Assembly (NCBI GenBank): GCA_964585225.1
Contig: CAZPCZ010000007.1
Coordinates: 1 to 28,391 of the forward strand
Length of the DNA stretch: 28,391 nucleotides
DNA from: CAZPCZ01 sp964585225
GTDB lineage: Bacteria > Patescibacteriota > Patescibacteriia > JACPHY01
Direction: 5' to 3'
Shown here: piece by piece, positions 23,044 through 28,391 of the stretch
How positions within the stretch are numbered: position 1 is the stretch's first letter
Layout of the letters: each line of letters begins with the position of its first letter
Notes under the pieces: model-generated
Database searches by the model: none
Seen by the model: only the letters and a program-made list of their open reading frames with translations
Told to the model about the DNA's origin: nothing
Position numbers and translations under genes: made by a program

Positions 23044-23072
23044 ACCCTACCCCCGCTTGACGGAGCGGGCAA
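23044..23072 (-). promoter_or_regulatory. hicBA promoter
   Basis: TTGCCC (23072-23067), 17-nt spacer, TAGGGT (23049-23044), 8 nt to the hicB ATG. The spacer holds a CCCGC/GCGGG inverted repeat and is nearly the same as in the promoter at 24232-24260. Confidence 0.5.
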
Positions 23073-23076
23073 GGTA

Positions 23077-23214
23077 CGCGAGCACATCGACGTCATCTCC
23101 GTGCGGACGGACGGGAGCGAGATCGTCATCTCGGTCATGGAGCACTGCGGCCCCAGGGCGCTGAAGAACAACGCACTCGAGCACAGGATCCGCATCGCGC
23201 TGCTCGATCTCTAG
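23077..23214 (+). pseudogene. Remnant of a plus-strand gene
   Basis: An open stretch of 45 codons ending in TAG at 23212-23214; 43 of 45 codons end in G or C, as in real genes of this window. The encoded end includes SVRTDGSEIVISVMEHCGP and ALEHRIRIALLDL. No ATG lies at its head: going upstream, the frame runs into the hicB promoter and then a stop. A GTG at 23101 could make a 37-residue protein. A plus-strand terminator follows 15 nt later. Most likely the 3' end of a gene whose front was deleted. Family not recognised. Confidence 0.55.
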
Positions 23215-23228
23215 ACGGCGCACACGAA

Positions 23229-23262
23229 CACCCAGCCCTCTCGGGGGCTGGGCGGGTTCTTG
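23229..23262 (+). terminator. Plus-strand terminator after the gene remnant
   Basis: Same hairpin as at 22559, identical over 30 nt (23231-23260), followed by GGGTTCTTGTCTT. It lies 15 nt after the remnant's stop and 22 nt beyond the end of the minus-strand AbiEii-like gene. Confidence 0.7.
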
Positions 23263-23283
23263 TCTTGCGCGGTGGGCACCTAT

Positions 23284-23928
23284 TCAGCGCGTGTATCGCG
23301 ACACCTCGCGTTCGAAGAAACGGAGGATGGTCGTCCGTGATGGGCCACGACCAATGGGATCCACTGAGAAATCCGAGAGGTCTCCCGTGTACGTCAGCTG
23401 CTGGAGAAACAATGTTTCGGAGAACGCGCCGTCGAAGCGTCGCGCTGCTTCTCGGATGACGGACCGGAGCGTGAGGTGGCCCCCGGTGAGCAACGCATGG
23501 AGGTCAACGTAGTCGCGCCACTCGCCGCGCCGTCCGATCGTGTACGCCTTGCTCGACGCGAGGTCGCGGAGGTCGAAGAGTGGGATGGATGGTGTGCGGA
23601 TCACCGGATGGAGCGAGGCGAAGGGGTACGCGATGAGCGAGAGTTTCACGTCGCTGCCGACGAGTACCGTGAGCTCCGAATCGGTGTCCCGGATCGGCTG
23701 GACACGGAAACCGATACGACGCGCGAGCGGTGGGAGCCACCGGCGCGGGATGTCACGGCCGATGTAGAAGACGTCGAAATCGTACGAGTATCGGTGCCGG
23801 AGCTGGAGCGCAATCGCGGTCCCACCGCCGAGCACGCCGCCACGCGGGAGCGCGCGCAGGCGATCGAAAACGCGCCGACGTGGCTCATCGAGAACGTCGA
23901 GATGGAGGCGCGAGGTACCGATCGGCAT
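23284..23928 (-). CDS. AbiEii-family nucleotidyltransferase (toxin)
   Basis: 214 residues with the minimal nucleotidyltransferase pattern of the AbiEii/AbiGii group: LGGGTAIALQLRHRYSYDFDVF (GGGTA at 34-38, Asp50 and Asp52 as metal ligands), then LASSKAYTIGRRGEWRDYVDLHALL. Relatives are toxins of type IV-like or related toxin-antitoxin and phage-defence systems and transfer nucleotides, for instance to tRNA ends. The start at 23928 overlaps the upstream partner by 44 nt, implying translational coupling. No Shine-Dalgarno site. Confidence 0.82.
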   Translation of the reverse strand: MPIGTSRLHLDVLDEPRRRVFDRLRALPRGGVLGGGTAIALQLRHRYSYDFDVFYIGRDIPRRWLPPLARRIGFRVQPIRDTDSELTVLVGSDVKLSLIAYPFASLHPVIRTPSIPLFDLRDLASSKAYTIGRRGEWRDYVDLHALLTGGHLTLRSVIREAARRFDGAFSETLFLQQLTYTGDLSDFSVDPIGRGPSRTTILRFFEREVSRYTR

Positions 23929-24223
23929 AGCGCGGTGGACGCACGTGGAGGAGGAACCGACTCGCGAAGTTGAGCGATGGAGGGGTGTGCACCTTGAGCG
24001 GATGTTCTCGGAACACGCTCCGGATGGTCGCGAGCGAGTACGTTCGCCGGAGCCACCGCCAATCTTCGAGCGATCCGTACGCGAGGACGTGGTGGATGAT
24101 TCGCACGCGGTCTCGATCGAGATCGAGCGTGCGGGAGTCGCGCATCCACACGATCCCCCGGAGACGTCGGGGGATCGAACGCGATCGTCGAACGTGATGT
24201 AGTGTGGTGCGTGTCGCCGACAT
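23885..24223 (-). CDS. Partner of the AbiEii-like toxin (probable antitoxin)
   Basis: 112 residues, basic, with RVRIIHHVLAYGSLEDWRWLRRTYSLATIRSVF. This pattern resembles the small helical proteins often encoded just upstream of AbiEii-type nucleotidyltransferases (DUF6922-like, name from memory). The antitoxin role is inferred from position and the 44-nt overlap. The ATG at 24223 is 8 nt after the -10 box; AAAGGAG directly touches the ATG, too close to work as a normal ribosome site. Confidence 0.7.
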   Translation of the reverse strand: MSATRTTLHHVRRSRSIPRRLRGIVWMRDSRTLDLDRDRVRIIHHVLAYGSLEDWRWLRRTYSLATIRSVFREHPLKVHTPPSLNFASRFLLHVRPPRYADRYLAPPSRRSR

Positions 24224-24231
24224 CTCCTTTC

Positions 24232-24260
24232 ATCCTACCCCCGCTTGACCCCGCGGGCAA
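24232..24260 (-). promoter_or_regulatory. Promoter of the AbiEii-type module
   Basis: TTGCCC (24260-24255), 17-nt spacer, TAGGAT (24237-24232), 8 nt to the ATG. Near copy of the hicBA promoter. Confidence 0.5.
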
Positions 24261-24273
24261 GGTGTGGTACGGT
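24245..24273 (+). promoter_or_regulatory. Divergent promoter for the 24354 gene
   Basis: TTGACC (24245-24250), 17-nt spacer, TACGGT (24268-24273) preceded by TGG, an extended -10. It overlaps the minus-strand promoter, so the two directions may compete. A perfect 7-bp inverted repeat (CAACACC/GGTGTTG, 24314-24328) lies in the leader. Confidence 0.5.
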
Positions 24274-24353
24274 GGCGGTGGTTCGTTGGGACAATCCCGG
24301 AGAACGCATTGGCCAACACCCGGTGTTGACCACATTGAAAGGAGGACCGAATC

Positions 24354-24707
24354 GTGAGCGAAACGAAAACGAAGGCGGAGAAGCCACCGGCGCACGAGGT
24401 GCTCCTCGACCGCATCGAGGAAGCGCAGCACGCGCTCCAGGGCCTCGCGAAGCTCTCGTGCAGACGCAAGGGTGCGCGTGCATCGCGCGCTGGGCGCGCG
24501 GTCGGCGCGACCATCCGCGAGCACCGCTCGATCGCGATCGCGCTCCTCGACACGCTCAACCGCATGCACCTCCCGGAGTCGGAGCGTCCGAAGATCCTCC
24601 AGCGACTCCACGCACTCGACGCCGAGGTCATCGGCGGCCCGCAACGGCCGTACGTCCAGATCCTCAAGGAGCTCGACGGATCCACCAGCAGGCCGCAGGC
24701 GAAGTGA
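24354..24707 (+). CDS. Unrecognised small helical protein
   Basis: 117 residues from a GTG at 24354 with GGAGG 8 nt upstream. Charged and apparently all-helical: EVLLDRIEEAQHALQGLAKL, a basic middle (CRRKGARASRAGRAVG), then REHRSIAIALLDTLNRMH and ERPKILQRLHALDAEV. No motif for a catalytic function. The basic segment could bind nucleic acid. It is a monocistronic gene between the toxin-antitoxin cassette and a palindromic element. Confidence 0.75.
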   Translation: MSETKTKAEKPPAHEVLLDRIEEAQHALQGLAKLSCRRKGARASRAGRAVGATIREHRSIAIALLDTLNRMHLPESERPKILQRLHALDAEVIGGPQRPYVQILKELDGSTSRPQAK

Positions 24708-24729
24708 GCCGATCGGCCACCCCCTCAAA

Positions 24730-24758
24730 CTCCCCCTCCACATTCGGTGGAGGGGGAG
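24730..24758. terminator. Hairpin after the 24354 gene
   Basis: A 12-bp stem (24730-24741 with 24747-24758, loop ATTCG), 23 nt after the stop. It is followed by AAAAG rather than a T-run, so it may protect the mRNA end rather than terminate transcription. Confidence 0.45.
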
Positions 24759-24769
24759 AAAAGTATCTC

Positions 24770-24957
24770 GGGCCAGCGGGCGGGGAGCGGGTGCCGATCT
24801 GCGGGACGTATAGCGACCGAGCGGCCATGGTCCCGCCACAATGCCCGCGAAGCGGGCTTTGGGCGGGGAGCGAGGGAGCGATCCGAGTGAGCGTCGCCTC
24901 GGTGGGGCGACACGAACGTTCCCGCAGCGTCGGCATCCCGACCTCAGCTGCTGGCCC
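24770..24957. repeat. Long imperfect palindrome between gyrA and the 24354 gene
   Basis: 188 bp bounded by perfect 8-bp inverted ends (GGGCCAGC / GCTGGCCC); the arms stay similar for about 50 bp. The centre is a GCCCGC-GAA-GCGGGC hairpin (24843-24857). No coding signal. It lies 5 nt beyond the gyrA stop. Confidence 0.6.
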
Positions 24958-24962
24958 ACCGC

Positions 24963-27470
24963 TTAGACGTACGTGACCGACGCCACCTCATCTCCTTCTT
25001 CCTTGAATCTCATAACCCTGACTCCCTGCGTTGCGCGGCCAGCGATGCGGATCTCGGCGTAGGGGAGGCGGATGACCTGCCCGTTCTTCGAGACGACGAT
25101 GAGGTCGGTAGGTGGCGCTTTCGCGTTGATGACGAAGGCGGTGATGAGTTTGCCGGTCTTCGGCGTCACCTCTGCGGTCTTGATCCCAGAGCCCCCACGC
25201 CCCTGCACGCGGTACTGGTTCAACTTCGTCCGCTTCCCATATCCGTGCTCCATGATCGCGAGCACCTCGCACGAATCCGGCGAACACCCCTTTCCGATCA
25301 CATCCATCCCGACCACGATGTCATCCTTCTTTGCGAGCTTCATCCCGCGCACGCCAGCGGCCACGCGGCCCATCGCTCGCACATCCTTCTCGCGGAACCG
25401 GATCGCCTGCCCCTGCCGCGACACGAGGAGTACCTCATCGTGTCCGGTCGACGGCTTCACGTACGTGAGGAGGTCATCGCCACGGAGCTTCAGCGCGATA
25501 AGCCCGGCCTTCCGCACGTTCGCGAACGATGCGAGGTCCACCTTCTTGATCACGCCGTACTTCGTCACCATGACGAGGTACTTCTCGTCCTTACTCAAAT
25601 CCGAGATCGGCAGAATCGCGGACACTTTCTCGGCCGGCGAGAGGTTCAGGAAGTTCACGAGCGCCTGTCCCTTCGCGGTGCGCGACGCCTCCGGGATGTC
25701 GTAGGCCTTCAGTTGGAACACGCGCCCGCGCGTCGTGAAGAAGAGCACATCCGCGTGCGTCATCGTCGCGAAGAGGTGCTCGACGACGTCCGCTTCCTTC
25801 GTCGTGAGCCCGATGACGCCCTTGCCACCACGGCCCTGCGTCTTGAACGTGTCCGGCGGGACGCGTTTCAGGTACCCGTCCTTCGTCACCATGACGATCG
25901 CCGACACGTTCGGGATGAGATCTTCGGCCCGGAACTCCTTGACCCCGGCAACCTTCACCTCGGTCCTCCGTGGATTGCCGTACTTCGCTTTGAGGCCCTT
26001 GAGTTCCTCCGTAATCACGCCGAGCACCTTCGCCTCAGACTTCAGGAGCGCCTCGAGGTCGCGGATGAGCTGGAGTTTCTCCTTGAGCTCGGTCTCCACC
26101 TTGAGGCGTTCGAGGTTCGCGAGCTGCGAGAGCCGCATGTCGAGGATCGCGTTCGCCTGCGGCTCGGTGAGTTTGAACTTCTTGATCAGATTCACGCGCG
26201 CGTCGTCGCGGTCTTCCGACTTCTTGATTGTCGCGATGACCTCATCAATGTGGAGGATCGCGATCTTCAACCCCTCGAGGATGTGCGCGCGCTCCTTTGC
26301 TTTCGTAAGGTCGAACTGCGTGCGTCGGCGGACGACCTCTTTTCGGTGCTTCACGTACTCCTCGAGGATCCCCTTGAGGTTGAGGACGCGCGGCTGGATG
26401 CCGTCCACGATCGCGAGCATGTTCACGTGGAACGTCGTCTGGAGCTCGGTCGAATGGAACAGGCGATTGAGCACCTTCTTCGGGTACGCGTCTTTCTTCA
26501 AGTCAATGACGATGCGGACGTCGCCCTTCGACGACTCGTCGCGGAGGTCGCGGATGCCCTCGAGCTTCTTCGCGCTCACGAGCTCCGCGATGTGCTCGAG
26601 GAGCGAGGCCTTGTTCACCGCGTACGGGATCTCGCTGACGACGATCTGCATCCCGTGCTTCCCTTCCTCGACGATCTCGGCCTTGGCCCTCGTGACGATC
26701 GCGCCCTTGCCGGTCGCGTACGCGCGCGTGATCTCCGACTGATCGAAAATCGTGCCGCCAGTCGGGAAGTCCGGCCCCTTCACGAACTGGAGGAGGTCCT
26801 CGACGGATGCATTCGAGTGGCCGATGAGGTACACGATCGCGTCGCAGAGCTCGCCGAGGTTGTGCGGCGGGATGGACGTCGCCATCCCGACCGCGATGCC
26901 AACCGTGCCGTTGAGGAGGAGGTTTGGGAGGAGCGCGGGGAGCACCGTCGGCTCTTGGCGCGTCCCATCGAAGTTCGGGATGAACGGCACGGTCTCCTTC
27001 TCGAGGTCGCGGAGGAGTTCCTCGGCGATCGCCGTGAGCCGCGCCTCTGTGTATCGATACGCGGCAGCTGAATCTCCGTCAACTGAGCCAAAATTTCCCT
27101 GTCCATCCACAAGCATCTCGCGCATGTTCCATGGTTGCGCGAGGCGGACCATCGTGTCGTACACCGCGGAATCACCGTGCGGGTGGTAGTTGCCGAGCAC
27201 TTCACCGACGACCTTCGCGGACTTCGTATGCCTCGCGGTGTGGCGCAACCCCATCTGCCCCATCGCGTAGAGGATGCGACGGTGCGCTGGCTTCAATCCA
27301 TCGCGGACGTCCGGGAGCGCGCGCGCGATGATAACGGACATCGCGTAGTCGAGGTACGACGTCTCCATCTCCCGCGTGATCGGCGCGGGTTCAACCTTCC
27401 CAATGGCCCGATCAGACTTCTCGTCGGAAGTTTGGGCGGGGTTCGATTGCGTACGTTTCAGTTTCGCCAC
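24963..27470 (-). CDS. gyrA: DNA gyrase subunit A
   Basis: 835 residues from a GTG at 27470. Introduces negative supercoils together with GyrB. The breakage-reunion domain carries the catalytic Tyr140 (AAAYRYTEARL) and the quinolone region HPHGDSAVYDTMVR, with Ser101 and Asp105 as in drug-sensitive enzymes. The C-terminal beta-pinwheel has six repeat-like blades; the GyrA box reads QGRGGKG (near residue 544), with Gly for the usual first Arg. No strong Shine-Dalgarno site: the region before the GTG is a 7-nt repeat (27476-27499). The upstream membrane-protein gene ends 17 nt earlier. Confidence 0.95.
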   Translation of the reverse strand: MAKLKRTQSNPAQTSDEKSDRAIGKVEPAPITREMETSYLDYAMSVIIARALPDVRDGLKPAHRRILYAMGQMGLRHTARHTKSAKVVGEVLGNYHPHGDSAVYDTMVRLAQPWNMREMLVDGQGNFGSVDGDSAAAYRYTEARLTAIAEELLRDLEKETVPFIPNFDGTRQEPTVLPALLPNLLLNGTVGIAVGMATSIPPHNLGELCDAIVYLIGHSNASVEDLLQFVKGPDFPTGGTIFDQSEITRAYATGKGAIVTRAKAEIVEEGKHGMQIVVSEIPYAVNKASLLEHIAELVSAKKLEGIRDLRDESSKGDVRIVIDLKKDAYPKKVLNRLFHSTELQTTFHVNMLAIVDGIQPRVLNLKGILEEYVKHRKEVVRRRTQFDLTKAKERAHILEGLKIAILHIDEVIATIKKSEDRDDARVNLIKKFKLTEPQANAILDMRLSQLANLERLKVETELKEKLQLIRDLEALLKSEAKVLGVITEELKGLKAKYGNPRRTEVKVAGVKEFRAEDLIPNVSAIVMVTKDGYLKRVPPDTFKTQGRGGKGVIGLTTKEADVVEHLFATMTHADVLFFTTRGRVFQLKAYDIPEASRTAKGQALVNFLNLSPAEKVSAILPISDLSKDEKYLVMVTKYGVIKKVDLASFANVRKAGLIALKLRGDDLLTYVKPSTGHDEVLLVSRQGQAIRFREKDVRAMGRVAAGVRGMKLAKKDDIVVGMDVIGKGCSPDSCEVLAIMEHGYGKRTKLNQYRVQGRGGSGIKTAEVTPKTGKLITAFVINAKAPPTDLIVVSKNGQVIRLPYAEIRIAGRATQGVRVMRFKEEGDEVASVTYV

Positions 27471-27475
27471 ATGAA

Positions 27476-27499
27476 CTCTTCACTCATCACTCTTCACTC
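27476..27499. repeat. Heptanucleotide repeat at the gyrA start
   Basis: CTCTTCA, CTCATCA, CTCTTCA and part of a fourth unit. It overlaps the stop of the upstream gene and fills the gyrA ribosome-binding region. Confidence 0.75.
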
Positions 27500-27780
27500 T
27501 CACCTCCTCGCACGTCATCCGATGCCGCTCCCGACGCTGGTGCGGCGGGTACGGTTGGCGGCACGGGAGCCGCCGGCACCCTGTTCACGGCTGGTTCGAG
27601 CAGCCGGTTGAACGTCTCCACCTGCGCATCGAACTGCTTGCCAAGCTCTGGGAGCGTCGGCCCGGCCGGCATCGTGACCGACGGCGTGAGGACGTGGTTG
27701 CGGAACAACGTGAACCACAGGACCGCGATGACGACCGCAGCGACGGAGACGAGGAGGGTGAGGGAGTAGCGGGGAGACAC
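27487..27780 (-). CDS. Small single-pass membrane protein
   Basis: 97 residues from a GTG at 27780. One transmembrane helix at about 6-27 (LTLLVSVAAVVIAVLWFTLF), then a short outer or periplasm-like region (GKQFDAQVETFNRLLEP) and a Pro/Ala/Glu-rich disordered tail. No recognised family. It sits between an inverted repeat element and gyrA on the same strand and is probably co-transcribed with gyrA. Confidence 0.65.
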   Translation of the reverse strand: MSPRYSLTLLVSVAAVVIAVLWFTLFRNHVLTPSVTMPAGPTLPELGKQFDAQVETFNRLLEPAVNRVPAAPVPPTVPAAPASGAASDDVRGGESEE

Positions 27781-27786
27781 AGTGGG

Positions 27787-27903
27787 AATGACGAATTTCT
27801 AATTCCTAATTTCTAATCAATGACCAATTCCCAATATCCAAACCACTCGATCATTCGGCATTGGTGCTTGGGATTTGATTAGGAATTAGACATTAGAAAT
27901 TCC
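27787..27903. repeat. AATTTCTAAT-type inverted repeat element, copy 2
   Basis: About 115 bp with the same start (AATGACGAATTTCTAAT) and same arm layout as 22002-22114; the right arm ends in TTAGAAATT-type units. It fills the gap between two minus-strand genes, as copy 1 does. Confidence 0.85.
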
Positions 27904-28391
27904 CTAGCTCACGCTGAGCAGCTTCACCTCCACCCCCTCCTCCGGCAGGTCCTTCGCGGTGAGGCGCACCTTCTCTTCCGCGGCTTTCGCGGAGCACCCC
28001 ATCTCCTTGCAGAACGCCTCCGGTCCATCGTACGGGAGCTTCACGCCCGCGAGCTTGTACTGAATAGGGATGACGACCTTCGGCTCGATCTGCTCGATGA
28101 GCTCCGATGCTTGCTTCGCCGTGAGGACACCGTGGCCGCCGATCGGGATGATGAGCGCGTCGACATCACCGAGCTGGTCGAGTGCGGCCTCGTCGAGCGG
28201 CTTCTCGAGATTCCCGAGGTGCGCGATGGTGAGCTCATCCGCATCGAGGCGGTACACGGTTCGATTTCCGACCGAGACCCCGGCAACGGCAACCCCGTGC
28301 ACCTCGTACTCGCCGGGTCCGATCACGCGGAACGGCCCGGCACCGAATTCCGGAAGGGTGCCGGTCGTCGAGATGACGAGGTCTACCGACG
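27904..28391 (-). CDS. Metallo-beta-lactamase-fold hydrolase (UlaG/COG2220-like), 5' partial
   Basis: The frame is open to the window edge, so the N-terminus, with the HxHxDH metal motif of the family, lies outside. The visible 162 residues match the C-terminal half of MBL-fold proteins of the UlaG-like group: FRVIGPGEYEVHGV, LTIAHLGNLEKPLDEAAL, DALIIPIGGHGVLTAKQASELIEQIEPKVVIPIQY. The family hydrolyses phosphoesters or lactones in the cytosol; the substrate is unknown. It ends with a short Lys/Glu-rich segment. Reported on many patescibacterial genomes near gyrA (from memory). Confidence 0.8.
   Translation of the reverse strand, partial: SVDLVISTTGTLPEFGAGPFRVIGPGEYEVHGVAVAGVSVGNRTVYRLDADELTIAHLGNLEKPLDEAALDQLGDVDALIIPIGGHGVLTAKQASELIEQIEPKVVIPIQYKLAGVKLPYDGPEAFCKEMGCSAKAAEEKVRLTAKDLPEEGVEVKLLSVS

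Noticed and set aside
23231..23260. Hairpin as terminator of the minus-strand toxin genes
   Set aside because: On the minus strand the hairpin is preceded by A and not followed by a T-run; the T-run is on the plus strand.
25245..27071. 608-codon plus-strand frame opposite gyrA
   Set aside because: Antisense shadow of gyrA; the product is dominated by Arg, His and Leu with no recognisable fold.

Overview
The window most likely comes from a high-GC member of the Patescibacteria (candidate phyla radiation), or a bacterium with a similarly compact genome. This is inference. It rests on the rpmF-nusB-rnc run, sparse use of Shine-Dalgarno sites, very short or absent leaders, a giant LamG/PKD/Fn3 surface protein, short imperfect tandem repeats and palindromes scattered through gaps and even inside genes, and no mobile-element genes. 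Nearly all genes lie on the minus strand; only two clear complete genes (18557-19711 and 24354-24707) are on the plus strand.

Layout. 1-115: a plus-strand terminator belonging to something left of the window. 116-2853: M20 peptidase, M24 aminopeptidase and a small cupin, all minus. 2916-4178: an unrecognised 420-residue protein behind a 255-nt leader that looks like a transcription attenuator. 4562-7793: argS and tyrS. 7949-8209: a small ASCH-like protein. 8292-14287: a 1688-residue surface protein and a membrane-anchored C39-like peptidase. 14431-17613: valS, which has a complete histidine-phosphatase domain in place of its usual small insertion and carries several repeat-derived insertions. 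17732-19711: two divergent genes, one unknown and one DHH-like phosphoesterase with a degenerate active site. 19708-20487: a LOG-family protein and tRNA-Arg(UCG). 20747-22342: rnc, nusB and rpmF. 22559-24260: two toxin-antitoxin modules (HicBA and an AbiEii-type nucleotidyltransferase pair) that share a promoter type and a 30-nt identical hairpin. 24354-24707: an unknown small plus-strand protein. 24963-28391: gyrA, a small membrane protein and a partial metallo-beta-lactamase-fold hydrolase.

The most unusual features are: the phosphatase domain inside ValS; tandem repeats of unrelated sequence that nearly all share a 7-nt period, located both in genes and at translation starts; palindromic elements read through inside ValS; three genes whose -10 box lies exactly 8 nt before the ATG, implying leaderless mRNAs; the two toxin-antitoxin cassettes with matching borders; and the attenuator-like leader at 4179-4432. 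All functional calls were made by reading motifs; no database search was possible.
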